Source: Tetrahymena thermophila SB210 (Eukaryota > Ciliophora > Oligohymenophorea > Hymenostomatida > Tetrahymenidae). Taken from it: a stretch of DNA of 64,000 bases. Below, piece by piece: positions 1 to 14,330 of the stretch (position 1 is the first letter of the stretch; each line of letters starts with the position of its first letter). The stretch spans positions 494,684 to 558,683 of the forward strand of contig NW_002476377.1 of the NCBI RefSeq assembly GCF_000189635.1. The letters are read 5' to 3'. The notes below the pieces were generated by a model that saw only the letters and a program-made list of their open reading frames with translations, made no database searches and was not told the DNA's origin. A program made the position numbers and the translations under genes.

Positions 1-1019
<1,019 letters not shown>

Positions 1020-1962
1020 TATTTGTTTAAACTATTAAATATATATTTCATATTTTTTTCTATAAAAATCTAAAATATTGTGAATAAAAAATCTAAATCT
1101 AATAATAAATAAAATCTATAAAAATCTTATCCAAAAAAATACTTTTCTATACTTATCTTTTAATTTTATAGTACTAATATCATAAAATTCGATAACGAGT
1201 ATCTATTATAGTTTCAAGTTATTTTAGTTTTAATTTAAATTGCTAATTTTTATTAATTTTTTTGCATTATTCTAAAACGTATAAAGTATACCATTTCTTT
1301 TAATAAATTTTATTAATATTATATTAGATTCTATTCAAATACATTTGATTTGTAATATAATTTATTGATTATTTTAGTAAAACAAATAAGTCGATATTTG
1401 CAAATGAAAAAAATGGAATATTCAAGCATATTTTAGATTAATAAAAAAAGTTTTTATTTTTGTTTTCTTTATGTTGAGATTTGTTTTTTGTTTTAATTAT
1501 TCTAATTATACTTATTAAAAAGATAAAAAAACATAATCAAAAATTTTTATTTTTAGAATAATAATTAAATTATTTATTTAAAATATTTTATTGACTATGA
1601 GTTCGTTATTTTATCAAAATCTAATTAAAATCCATTTAAATTTTTTTATATTAGTTATTTATAAATTAATTCTATTTTTTCTATGAGCAGTTTTTTACTT
1701 TTATAATAAATATCTTTGGTTTAAATATTTAAGATATTCATTATCATAATATAATAATAGAGATTTGATTACAAAGAAAGAAAAACCAATAAATTAAAAC
1801 TTAAAAATTTTATTAGATAATTAATAAAGAAAGTTATTTATTATTTATATTTAATAAAAAATATTGTTTCAAAAATAATTCAATCAATATAGTATTAAAA
1901 ACTAATTGTTTTTACTTATTAAACAAGTCCAAATAATACATTAAACACCTTTAGCATATAAA
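1020..1962. other. AT-rich intergenic, 943 bases
   Basis: This stretch is almost pure A/T with homopolymer runs. I see no reading frame with coding character. It must hold the 3' end of the protease transcript and the promoter of the next gene, but no distinct motif stands out. Confidence 0.6.
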
Positions 1963-4703
1963 ATGCCTCCTAAAGCCAAGCCTAAAAAATTAACAAAAAA
2001 AGAGCTTGTAATTAATTTAAAATTTAATGTTCATTCATAGTGAAGGATCATTTATTTACCATTAGAGATTAATTTAAAAAATTATGTTAGAAACATTAAT
2101 AAATAAATAATAATTAAAATGTAAAGCTCGCCCTTCAAGAAGAATAGAGAAGAAAAGATGAAGAAGAAAGAAAAAAAAGAGAGGAAGAAGAAGAAAAATA
2201 AAGAAAAATTTTAGAAGAGTAAAGACGTAAAGAAGAAGAACGTTTAGCAGCTGAAGAGAAGGCTCGTTTAAAAGAAGAAGAATAAGAACTTGAAGGTTGG
2301 CGCAATTAGATTCTGAAAGAAAGGTGAATTTCATTTGAAGATTTATATTTTTTGCCAAAAATCTAAACACTTTTCATTTTATGAACAATATTCCAAATAT
2401 TTAGATTTTTATTGATTTTAATATAAATGATTTTTTATTATAATAGAGAAGAATAAGTTAGGGAAATGCGTAAAGTTCATGAATGGGATAGGTATATGAA
2501 ATGTTCATCTAAACCAGATGCAATTAAAGAAAATGAATTATCTACATTCATAACTTAATATAATGAATCACCAAGAGTTACAGAATTGAAAATTGATGAG
2601 GCACTTCAATAAATTTAATATGCTGAATCGGTTGTAGAAGATGTGATTGCTTTTTAGCAAAGAGCATACGCAGAAGGTAGAATGGAAGACAGTTAAAGAT
2701 TGTTAAAATAGGTACTTCAAATCAGATAAATAAATGATAGAAAGATTGAAGAAATAAGTTCTCATCTTTGCATTTATGCTGAATTCTTGTATGAATAGAA
2801 ACTTGATGAGATTTCTAAAAGGTTGCAATCTGAGTCACCAAATAAAAATATTAAATCAACTGATGACAAATAAAAAACTGAAATATATAAGATATACCCT
2901 CCTCTTCCAGATATTAGGTTTATATTTTATTATAAATTAAAAGGAATTATACATATTTAATAATAGATTCTTAAAATAATATCTATAAATTTATTTTTAT
3001 TATCAAATTGTTTCTGAAAGATTGATAGAATTATTAATTTTATTTTAGATACGGTGTCTGGATTAATCCTCATAGCAAATCATCATATCGTCACAAGCCT
3101 ATTGACTTCCTTGGTATTGGAATCCAATGTGAAGTAATTAATTAATAAATATATTATTTTTTATCAAAAAAATAGTTTTTTAATCGATGAAATGCTATTT
3201 ATTTTATAATTTTTATTTTTGATTAAAAAAGGTTCCAAGAAATTACATGTCATAATCGATTATAATGAAAGCTCTATGGACTAGTTATGATAGCTTAACA
3301 AACCCAGAATATAAATAAAATTCTAAAGATATTGTTATGGGAGGTGTTTTGAATGTCGAGTGTCTTGAATATTTACCTGCTAAAGTTAAAACTGCCAATT
3401 GGACATTAAAGTTCCACTATGATGTGGAAGAGTCAATTAAAAGATTACCTTATCCAAGTTAAGATAGCAATGCATAGACTCACTAAAATATTTAACCAGT
3501 AAAAGTTAGCTACACTCTTCCTCCATACCTTTTAATATATCCTAATGACCATCATAGAGTCGTTGTTTATGACAATTAATAGTAAAAATGGACCTCTGAA
3601 TATATTGTTGATGATGTAAATATAATAAATTATTTGATATAATAAAATTTTATAATAAATTTAATTTAATCTTCTAGGTGAAATATGAAGCTGATAAAAA
3701 ACTTTTGAATTTTAGCACTATTAGATTAGCTCCTTGTGCTTATGTTCAGGAAAAATGCACTGATTATCCTTATGTTTCATGGAAGATCCGTTGTGTAAAG
3801 CCTGATACAGCTTATATTGATATTTAGGGTAAGAGAGATACCTTTAAGTTTGAAATAACTCCTGGATTTGTTATGCTAAGAAATAGAAATGAACCAGAAT
3901 TGAAACATTTGGTGAATAGGAAAATGCCTACAGGCTTATTACTTTCATAATTAAGTAAATCAGGTATACATCTATAACCTCACGAAGATGATGCTAATGA
4001 CGAAAATATTGTAAAAAAGAATCCTGCTGCAGAAGCAACAGCAATAGCAGAAATCGTTTTCGCAGTAAGAAGCTTCTTCATCTAATCAAGCAGATTTAGT
4101 GGTTAAATAAACAAAGATAAAATTTTGGTTAGAATCAAAGAAAATTTAGAATATGATGAAGAATTTTTAGAGAATCAAGAAAAAGACTGGAAAACTATCT
4201 GCTTCTAACCTGGTAAATCTTCAATTATTAAATCAAGAGATTCTTAAGCTACTTGTAACGAAAACTTGCTTGAAGAAACTGTAACTCACGCTACTCTTGA
4301 ACTATTATTGAAGAAGCATGATTTAGCTGAATAAAAAGTGCTGGATAAAATGAGAGATTTAAAATCAATATTATTTATGGATACTTTGAGTAGATTTTTG
4401 AATTTAACTAAGCTGCTTTCATTTACATCTGGAATACCACCTGAAAATCAACCTAAAAAAGTATACCAAAAAGCAGAAAGAACTATTCCAAATAACAGTC
4501 TCTTAGGCAATACTAGCTTCATTATGAATAACTTAAATCCTACAAGCTCATCATAAATCTAAGGCACAGAAGAAAAAAAATCAGAAGGAGTAATTTAAGA
4601 ATAATAAGGATAACCAGCGGAAGGTGAACAATAAAATAATACAAACCAAAGCAATCCCTAGCCAGATAACGAAGAGAAAAAAGAAGAGGTTCCTGCTAGT
4701 TGA
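1963..4703 (+). CDS. DNAI7: Axonemal inner-arm dynein intermediate chain IC97/CASC1-like
   Basis: The product is the ciliate homologue of IC97/CASC1 (DNAI7), which in algae and animals belongs to the inner-arm I1/f dynein of motile cilia. Exons are 1963-2007, 2046-2323, 2447-2917, 3049-3133, 3232-3615 and 3678-4703. All junctions keep frame and give about 762 residues, close to the family length. An N-terminal Lys/Glu-rich coiled coil (about residues 40-110) is followed by the family signature around WDRYMKCSSKPD, then by YGVWINPHSKS...KPIDFLGIGI and the conserved C-terminal core. The ATG at 1963 starts a short basic leader. Intron 1 must end at 2045: using the earlier AG at 2040 would put TGA in frame at once. 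Many Gln residues use TAA or TAG. The identification rests on motif recognition, not alignment. Confidence 0.87.
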
Positions 4704-5460
4704 TAAAAAATTAATTTTTGATATCAATAACTTATAAATGCTATATGATAAAAAAAAATAATTTAAATTTAGTTTTGCAAATTATTTCTAGTAATCAATC
4801 AATATTTGTCTGAATTTTTTCAAATTCTTTAAAAAGTTATTAATATATTTTATTTTAAATTTAATTATTCCATTTGATTATATTTTTAGAGTTGGTTTAG
4901 TTTATTTTTAAAATAATTTTAAAGATTATAAATTTATTAATAATTAACATGGATTGCTCTTCATTTTAATTTTTCTTTAAACAATAAATATCATTTATTA
5001 ATAACCAACACCAAATAGGATACAAAGATAACTATCTTAAAGTAGCAATATTTAATAATTAAAATAATTATCTAATTTTTTAAATATTATTAATACTTAA
5101 TAAGTTTTAAGATAATTATAATAAATTTAACTAAGTTTGTAAAATAATCACAAATCTTAATTAAAAAAACTTTTTTAGCAAGTTTTAATTTGATTAAAAA
5201 ATCTAAAATCTAATTCATAAAAAATTGTTAATTTACAATTTGAACGTTATTGATAGTAAAATAAGGTATTAAGTGCCTTTGCTTTTTATTTTTTTGTTTT
5301 TAACATAGCAAGAAATTAAATTAATTAAAGTATGAATTGAAATAAATAAAATACTTTAAATAAATATTTTAAAAACTGATAAAGTAGATTGATTTACCAA
5401 TATATTATTTATATTTAAATATAAAAAGTCATAAATATATATATATTTTTATATTTATAA
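4704..5460. other. Convergent intergenic, 757 bases
   Basis: This is AT-rich DNA between the 3' ends of two converging genes. It presumably holds both 3' untranslated regions. I see no gene or repeat. Confidence 0.6.
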
Positions 5461-6342
5461 TCATTTGTTTTATTGTTGTTCAGAAGCTTTGATTTCAAAT
5501 GCAGAAGTAACCTTCTATAATTCAATAGCAATTTTAACTGCTTCGTCTATGTCATGTTGGTTTTAAATAAAAGTTTCTGATTTTTGTAACATTTTTTCTT
5601 CCAGTTCTTCAATATTATAGGATTCGTAATTTTCAGAAGAAGCTCTTAACAATTTTTTGTTTGAGCAATCATCATAGTACATAGGGAAACCAACTCCTCT
5701 ACCATACACTGGTTTAGTGCAAGAAACACCGATATCAACTGTTCCAGAGGGGCAATCAGGAGAGCAGATGCAACATCCAAAATTATGGAATCCTTATTGG
5801 CATTTAGGATATATAATCAACCCATTTTATTCACATCCTTATGAATTATCTTTTTCGCATCTTTTAGTTGCATTATCGAGATTGAAAGCATCACCAAATT
5901 GCCAAGGATATCCAGCTCCTCTTCCATATGCAGAAGGCTTAGCACAGAAAAACCCATCATCTCTAAAACCAGGAGGGCATTATGATGCACAGAGACAACA
6001 TCCTACATTGAAGAACCCGTTATCACATTTAGGGTACATAATTGCACCATATTGCTCACAAGATTTACCAGTAGATTTTTCACATCTTAATTGAGCTTCA
6101 AATAAGCACATAGGATTTGAGCACTCTTCCATTAAAGGTTAAATTTAACCAGCAATTTATCCAACAGCTCTAAGTATTTTAGCTTTATCTTTCTTTTCTT
6201 AAATAGTAGCTAGTAAGTCTGTGACTTACTTAACAGTTTTACCTATTTATCCTAAGCAACGTAAGAGGTTTCCTTAGAGTAGATCAGGCTTTGAGGTGAC
6301 AGCAATAATCAACAAGAGAGCAATAATAAATTATTTTTACAT
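5461..6342 (-). CDS. Secreted Cys-rich protein with two YGRG repeats (paralogue A)
   Basis: This single-exon gene encodes 293 residues. The start is the ATG at 6342-6340, followed by a hydrophobic signal peptide of about 18 residues (FIIALLLIIAVTS), so the protein should be secreted. After a short helical stretch come two copies of a cysteine-rich module at about residues 85-150 and 162-235. Each runs C...C-x2-YG-x-I-x-YPKC, GCC-x-C-x3-CP-x-G, C-x-KP and ends in YGRG-x-G(Y/F)P. A charged helical tail without cysteines closes the protein. The function is unknown; the module looks like a disulphide-stabilised extracellular domain. The neighbour at 8715-9593 is a clear tandem paralogue in the same orientation. 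The opposite strand also carries a 125-residue open frame, which is only a shadow of this gene. Confidence 0.88.
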
Positions 6343-8714
6343 TTAAGATTCTTTTTTTAATTTGTTTATTTATTTTATTATTTATTGATTATTTTGACTA
6401 AAATATAAAATTTATATTCTTTAATCTATCTTAAAACAAATAAATATATATTTTTTATATTTGGCGAAATTTATTTTTATGCTTTTCTTCTGTTAAAGTT
6501 ACTTACATGTAAAATTAAAAATTAGAGATTTTATTTAAAATTTTTTTTTGAGTATGACTGTAACACGCTTAAATAATTGTTTAGACCAAGTATAAAAAAA
6601 TTTAAAAGCAAAATAAAATATTAAATAAACTAATAAATATTCATCAAATTTATTTAAAACTTTAATGAGCTAAAAAATAATGGAGAATGTTTTTTTTTAT
6701 AAATTAGATAATAAATTAAGTTGAATATGAATTTCTCTATTAAAGTTGATTCTGATTCTTAATTTATTGAAGTAATATTTAAAATGAAACTATTTAAAAT
6801 AAAATATAATAATTGATTGCAACTAAAGTTTATTTTTTAAAGATTTTTCCTTCATTTATTAGTTAAAATAAACTTTAAAAATTGGTGATAATAAATATAT
6901 TTCTTATTATTAGTTCTAAAAATAAAGTTTTATTTTATCAATTTTTGTCAATAATAATTTCTAATTTTAAAAAATAAATTTAACTCAAAAAAATGTTGAG
7001 TAATTTTAGACAAATTTTAAAAATAGCTTTATTTATTATTCTTACTCCAAATTAATCAAAATATTTTCATTATCACATTTTTAAAAAACTTGATTTTTTA
7101 TTTATTTATTTTTTCAAAAAAGGTAAAGTGTTGATCAGTTTTTATTACTTTTGTTATTGATTAAAAATTTGTTACAAAAATAATAGTAAATCTAATATAA
7201 GTTTAAAAAACATTCAGCTAAATTTGTTTTGAAATATATAATAATTATATGAAAAAAATGAATTAGGATTAAAATTATTATTTAAGTTATAAACTAAAAA
7301 TTTCATTTAATTTTGTCTCATTTTGCTAATATTAAATTTTTAAAGGTGGGGTTGTTTTTTAGTATGCTTTAAAATAGTATAAGCATTTTCCTATTACTTC
7401 TTATGTTTTTTTTTAATAAAAAAGCTAGGTAAAATAAGAAATTCTAAGTAACAACAAAAAATTTAATAATATGTAATGATGAGGATGAAAATTTATTATG
7501 AATATATAATTAGCATTTGTAAATTTATAATTTTTGTTAGAGATAATTTAGCTATTACAATAAATGCTTGAACTGTATGTAATCTATTTTAAGTTAGGAT
7601 AATTTAGTTCAACTAACTTTTCAATAATTAATGAGTTAATACCTTAAAATTAAATTATTTAAATAAAATATTATTTAACTAAAAAATAAATATTTAGAAT
7701 TTATATTTATATAATAATCTAAATTTATCATAACAAATAAGTAAAAAAATAGGTTTATGAGAGTGTTAGATAAAATTTTAAAATAACTGTGGATCAATGA
7801 ATGAATACAAATTTATACAGATGAATTTGTGTCAATTTAATAATAGGTGTAAATGGAAAATAATTATCATACATAAAATTAATGAATTTATTGATCTAAT
7901 TTTACAAAATTTATCAACTTTAACTAAAATAAAAATAATTTTGATTAAAATGAAATTTTAAAAAAACATAAAAAGATAAATAATTAAAACTTTTTTTAAA
8001 ACAAGAAAAATTGTAATATTAATGATAAAAATACAAAATTATTACTTATATGAATTTTATCAATTTATATACAATATTTCCTCTCTAACTCATTTCTAAC
8101 TATTCCTAAAAAAAAAAAAATTACTAGATATAAAATTATAAATTCATCATAATTTACTTTTTAAATTCTCAATTATCCATGAACAAATACAGTATATTTT
8201 TGTTTGTAGTATTAAAATTTAGAATATAGTTTTAAAAAAGTGCATATTTTAATTATTTGCTTAGATAATCTAATTAAAATTAATATTCTAACTATAAAAT
8301 GGTTTGTTTCATGAAAAAAAAAAGGAAGAGCTGTTATTAAAAAGTATTGAAAACATATTATAAAGTAGTTTATAATTGCATTTATCTAATTTAAAAGTAA
8401 AAATTTGGTATTTAAGCATTTCTATACAATTAACTATTTTGATAATTTTTTGCTTTTACCTAGTGTCTTATTAAGTAAGCATTAAATTAATAAATTTGTA
8501 ATAAAAGAATGAATATATCATCACTATAAAACTATAATATTAATCATACTAAATTTAGCTTACATAAATTAATTAAATTTTGTGGGCATAAATTAAATTC
8601 CAATATCATTATTAGGTATCAATTTTATTTAATATTTACTTTCACACATTAAAAGCATATATTATTAACCAATAAATGAATGTTATATTATTTAATAATT
8701 ATTTCACTTTGACT
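6343..8714. other. AT-rich intergenic between the Cys-rich paralogues, 2372 bases
   Basis: No coding frame is recognisable on either strand. The stretch is A/T homopolymers and short direct repeats. It separates the two tandem paralogues and must include the promoter of the left one and the terminator of the right one. I see no trace of a third, decayed copy. Confidence 0.55.
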
Positions 8715-9593
8715 TCATTAATTTAATTTAGAAGTTTTAACTTCGAATGCAGCCATGACCTTTGATAATTCAATAGCTGATTCAACTGATTTGTCTTAGT
8801 CTTCTTGATTGCTAACAAAGTTTTGAGAATGTTCGACCATTTTTTATTTTAAATCTTCAACAGAGTAAGATAAATAATCTTCAGAAGATGCTCTTAACAA
8901 TTTTTTATTTGGGCAGTCTTCGTAGAACATGGGATAACCAACACCTCTACCATATACAGGCTTAGTGCAAGAAACACCAATATCAGTAGTTCCAGCAGGG
9001 CAATCTGGTGAGCAGATGCAGCATCCAAAATTGTGGTAACCTTAACTACACTTAGGATAAATAATCAAACCATAGGATTCACAACCTTAAGAGTTATCAT
9101 GTTGGCATCTTTAGGTAGCACCATTAAGGTTAAAGCCATCACCGAATTTCCAAGGATATCCAGCACCTCTTCCATAAGCAGAAGGTTTAGCACAGAATAA
9201 ACCATCATCTCTAAATCCAGGAGGACATTAAGATTCACATAAGCAACATCCTACATTGTGGAATCCATCACCACATTTAGGATACATAATGGCACCATAT
9301 TGTTCACAAGGTTTACCAGTTTAAGCTTAACATCTTTATTGGGCTTCAGTCAAGCAAATAGGATTAGAGCATTCTTGCATTAATGGCTAAATTTGACCAA
9401 AAACATTTCCAATAGCTTTAAGGATTGATACTAAGTCACCCTTTTCGGCAATAACAGCAATCAATGAAGTGATATCCTTGACAGAATTGCCAATTGTTCC
9501 AAGGCAACGTAAGATGTTTCCTTAGAGGAGATCAGGCTTTGAGGAGACAGAAGCAATCAACAAGAGTGCAATAATTAAAAATTGCTTTTACAT
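8715..9593 (-). CDS. Secreted Cys-rich protein with two YGRG repeats (paralogue B)
   Basis: This single-exon gene encodes 292 residues and is the tandem paralogue of 5461-6342. It has the same plan: the ATG at 9593-9591, a signal peptide (FLIIALLLIASVSS), a helical spacer, two cysteine-rich modules each ending in YGRG-x-GYP, and a charged C-terminal helix. All module cysteines and the GCC, PPGFRDDG and KPVYGRGVG blocks are kept between the two proteins. The spacer and tail differ more, as expected for a duplicated secreted protein under selection for its fold. Glutamines are mostly TAA. The function is unknown; the same-strand pair suggests local gene duplication. Confidence 0.88.
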
Positions 9594-10600
9594 TTAATTT
9601 ATCTTCTTTTTATTTTTTTCAGTAATAAATTCTTTATAATTTAGTAAATAAAAAATTATTGATTTATAGGCTAATAAATTTAATTGTGAGATGATAAAAT
9701 TTAAATAATTAGTAACTTGATTTCTCTTGTTTAAACAATGTTAAGTAAAAATAGAAATCCTTAATCAATAAAGTGAAGTTAGAATCTGTCTATTTATTAC
9801 ATCCATTAATTTAGATATAAGGTGAATTTAAGATGATGTAAAAATTATTAAATAAAAATTGTAAAAGAATTAGATACTCTTTAACTAGACTAAATGAATA
9901 ATTGAAAGTAACAAATAAAGGAGAATCTAAATTTTTAATTTTTTATTTCAATATAATGACGCTATTTTTCTCATTTACGATTGTAATAACTTTTTGAGGT
10001 AAATTGTAAGCTATCATAAAGAATCAAAAAAAAAGCATTTGATCAATATTTATTTTTTGAAATACCTATTTTTATTAAGAAGTAATTAAATATTGAGATG
10101 CTCTGAACAGTATAGAAAGTAAAGAAAATGAAAGAATAACTAAAATTATTTTAAAAAGCCATAATTACATTTTAACAGGATTTAATTTCCTAAATTAAAT
10201 ACATTCCATAAGTATATATAAATAATATAAAAAATTAATATCTCATATAGAAATATAAATTATATTAGATTAGATTACACCATATTTAACTAAATAAGGT
10301 CATTTACTATCACATTTTTAATTTTTTTGATTTTCTTTTTTAAAATTTACTATTAAAGGCATTTATTAAATGGAAAAAGCATATTTTATAAGATAAATCC
10401 CCAAATATTTCTTATTTAATTATTTCCATTTTTAATAATTTTTTATGATTGTACGAATATGTAAAATACAAATTAATTCATAAAATTATTTAAGCTTATG
10501 AGAAAACAATCAAAAAAAAATTTAATTTTGAAAGATCTGAAGTATTTTTAATATCAATTTCAGTACTTATTTTTTGTTTAAATTAGGCTTTAATCTGAAT
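9594..10600. other. AT-rich intergenic, 1007 bases
   Basis: This lies between two minus-strand genes: the 3' region of the acidic gene to the right and the promoter of paralogue B to the left. I see no coding frame, tRNA or repeat. Confidence 0.55.
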
Positions 10601-13600
10601 TCAATAGTTAATTTATTTTTATTCGCAAGCATTTAATCTTTTTCTATTTAGCATAGGAGCAGCAATTAAAATATCTTTTTCGTTTACATCTATTTTTTTT
10701 TCTTCGCTTGTTTGAATATGCATTGCATATTTGAAATATTTTTAAATTCTTGCTGTTCTTTTTAGCAATATTTTATCTTATATTTTCATTCTCTAAAGCA
10801 TCCAATAGCATTCACTGTAATAAGGAGCAAAATTCATACCAATTATATGGACAACTCTAATATCAGGAAATATTACTTTAAGAGGTACTTTATTTTTTTT
10901 CTTTTTCTAAAGATTCTATTGAGATTACTCGACACTTTCTTAAATGTGAGTGTCTTACTCATTCTCTTATGAATATAAGCTTTCTTTTAAAAATTATATA
11001 AAACTATTTTCTATTTGACTTTTAAATTGAGTAAAAGGCACTCTTAACTTAACTTTTTCTTTTTCTACTACACTTTATCTATTCATATCATCAATACTAT
11101 CATTTTCATCATTTCCACTATCATCATCATTCTGTGAGTTATCAATATCTGACTCATCATCATCGTCTTCATCTTTCTCGTATGAATAATCTTTTTTATT
11201 TTAATAAAAAATACAATTAAGTAAGCTAAATTATTATATCAATAAAAGTTTTACCAAAAATATCATCATCTTTTGTATCTTTAGCAACTTCATCAAAATG
11301 TTTATCTGCTGGAGTTTCAAAAGGATCTGGTTTATCATTTTCATCTTCCATATCTTAATTCTATAAGTTATTTACATTTTCGTTTTAAGGATGTTCCTAC
11401 ATGTTACTGCTTTCAGACATTGAATACTAATCTGCATTAGACTATGCTTTATATTTATTTGCCATCCCTGCTACATCATCGGTTTTTTTAATCTATGGGA
11501 CTTTAGTCTTATTTTAGTCAAAGTCAATATCTTTGTCCTAGATTTAAACTAATTTTTCATCAGCTGCATTCACTTCTTCTATAAGTCTGTCACCTATTTC
11601 AAAATTTAATTTACTAAAAGGAGTAGTATTTTATTCATTTTTATTTTAATAATCAATATCTTCTTATTCTTCTTCTTCCTCATCATCATAATTATCAGCT
11701 CCACTATCATCTTCATAGCTATCATCATACATATCATTAATGGAATTCAGATTTTCATTCTTTTTTTTAAGTGCTTTTTCTATATCCTTTTTGGACTCAT
11801 TACCAAACTTCATCTTATGATTCAAATCATTCTATTATTAATAAAAGATTTTTCATTAAATAACAGTTCAAATAAGTTGAATGCTTTTTATTTTAAAACC
11901 AATTAAAAAAATTTTATTGAAAAAAAATAATCTCATTTCATTCAACAAATTTTAAAGAAATGAATAAAAATAAACAAAAAAATTTTTATTCTAATTTAAT
12001 TTAAAATATTTTCTTAAAATATTGAGATATTTTTTTAATATTTATTATTAATTTTTAATTTAATATGAGCTTCCTTCCATTTATTTAGATTTATATAAGA
12101 TAGTAAAAAAATTTATTAATAATATCCTTAATATGAAATAAATGAATTTGAAATTTCTTACCTGCACACCTTATTTTTATTTTGTATTATTCTTACAAAA
12201 TTCATAAACTTCTGGAAAAAGAAATGACATCATTGGATTTTTTTAAATGCTTGGAAAGTTTGGTGAGTCTTTGTAAATACTGACTTCTGTAAATTGAATA
12301 TTTTATGCTGCTGTACTTTAGCCCTAAGCTTTAAATTAATGAAAATTAAAGTATACTCTAAAAGATGATAATAATTTTAATAATCAGTTAAAAAGATTAT
12401 TCCAATTTATTGACTTACAATATTTTAATTGCATCAAACTTTTTGCAATACTAGAATTATTGTAATCATCAGCATCTTCCACGATAGTTTCATCAGTTGC
12501 TTCAGTGTTAACTGATGTCAAAGTATTATTTTGAGTTGTGTACATTCTATCTTTAAATAATAATATATTATAAATTAAATATATTTATATCTATAAAACT
12601 TACTAGTTTATAAGGTATTAAGTTCAGACCCATTGTTCTTTTTTGAAGTAAATTTTGGTTCGAATCTTTCTAGGAAATTAGTATGAGCATTATTTGAATC
12701 TTAAGGTTAAAATCTTTTTGACTAGCTAGTTACAATATTTTTTAAGAATGGTGTTTCAAATTTTTCTTCCACTGGCTGTTGGGTTGATTTTTCAAATTTA
12801 TTCAATATAGAATCTAAAACTTTTGAAGATTCATCATTCGAATCAAGTACTTATTAATATATATAATTGATTTCTTTAGCCTATATGAACTCAATTAACT
12901 TAATGTTTGGGTATTTAGTAAAGTGTTTTACAATGTTTTTGATAGTTTCAAAAAGAAGATTCTAATAATAGAAATTTTATTATTTAAAAGAATTTGAGAC
13001 ACCAGATGAAGGTTTACTGTTTCTTTAATTAGAATCTAAAGCACTATCTATTTCTAATATTACATTTTCTAAAAATAATTTAAGACCAGGCAATTTTACA
13101 TGCAAATAATCTTTAACCTCTTCAATTGACTTAGATTTTCTATGACCATCCTTTTTTTTGAAAAAAAGAAGTTTAATTTTACTTTTCATTCATTAGTTAG
13201 CTGTATTTAATTATTTATTTTTAATTTATGATTTTAATCTTTTTATTAATTTAAAGTGAAATTTTTGATCAAAACCTTTAGATTTTCATTTTTTGCATAT
13301 ACTAATGTGCAAACTTTAATGGTATTATAATATTTTCATCTTTGTCTATTGAAAAAAAAATGTATTGTTTACCAATTTATAAACGGCTTGCTAAAATGCT
13401 TCCAGAAATTTTAAAAACCTGACGTAAAACGCCCAAATTCTTTTTAAACAAAACTGATTACTAGTGTTAAATCTCCAAAATATTAAGCAATAATATTTTT
13501 CGATATTAATAAAGAGCTAAGTTCTAATTACAAATTCAACCCATTACTAATCTGTAGAATATATATCTGGGTTATTTGGTTAAAAAAAGTTGATCAACTC

Positions 13601-13795
13601 CCCAATAATATTTGCTACATTTATTTAAATATCTTGCTCTAAAGGTTGGCTTGATAAATGATAATCTTAAGGAATTTCTTTAAATTTTGGTAATGACTTA
13701 ATAAAATTGTCATATTTCATAAAGTTTATTTAATTATAATTTTTTCTATTGAACTCTTAATCATACGGTATAAACCAATATTCATTCTTGCGCAT
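10601..13795 (-). CDS. Acidic protein of unknown function, eight exons
   Basis: I do not recognise this family. Minus-strand exons are 13532-13795, 13373-13472, 13276-13345, 12604-13181, 12419-12550, 12162-12355, 11255-11831 and 10601-11190. All seven junctions keep frame and give about 834 residues. The N-terminal third is mixed and probably folded (aromatic-rich MRKNEYWFIPYD; later LHVKLPGLKLFLENVI). The middle is Asp/Glu-rich with long acidic runs at about 11650-11760 and 11090-11190, like nuclear or chromatin-associated acidic proteins. The C-terminal 150 residues are basic and aromatic (FPDIRVVHIIGMNFAPYY) and may be a second domain. Intron 2 (13346-13372) is only 27 bases, and intron 5 must use the second of two adjacent AGs. 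An alternative start at 13189 would drop the first three exons; I prefer the longer model because the frames join cleanly. Confidence 0.68.
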
Positions 13796-14330
13796 TTTAG
13801 TTTTGAGAACCTACTTCTAATTATCTATTTACAATAAAACTTTTTAGCTAACTAAATAAATAAATTAAGATTTGTTGTATTTGATTAGTGATTATATTAC
13901 CTTTTGTATTTTACTACTTCCTTTTTATTAAGTCTTTATATCAGTTAAAGAGAAAATTAATGAATACTTGCAAAACAAACACAATATATTTTTGATACAA
14001 TTAATTTTTTTTCTAATTTATTATTAAATTAATTAATAAAATCATGTTTAAAGCCATAGGATTATTTAATAATGCTAAGTTAAATAAATATAATATAATT
14101 AATCATTTGTCATTTTATATAAAGTCATTTAAATATTCTAACCTATAATCTATTTATATTTTTATTAAAAATATTTATCAAATTATTCTTTGAGAGAGAA
14201 AAGATTTAATTAAAAATAATTTAAATCATCTTATAATAATAACTAACAATATATAAATTTATAAATATATATACTATAATTTCAAATTTTAGTTAATATA
14301 TAGTTTTAAATACTCCAAAAATTCATTCAT
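13796..14330. other. AT-rich intergenic, 535 bases
   Basis: The right part is the 3' flank of the large gene ending at 14331. The left part is upstream of the gene starting at 13795. No stop precedes that start closely, so an upstream exon in 13796-13900 cannot be ruled out. Confidence 0.45.

Noticed and set aside
2074..2370. 98-residue minus-strand frame, Leu/Phe-rich, looking like a membrane protein
   Set aside because: It is the reverse of the Lys/Glu-rich coiled coil of DNAI7; GAA and AAG read backwards give Phe and Leu.
5717..6094. 125-residue plus-strand open frame rich in Pro and His
   Set aside because: It is the complement of paralogue A, whose minus-strand frame has a signal peptide and a cysteine pattern shared with 8715-9593.
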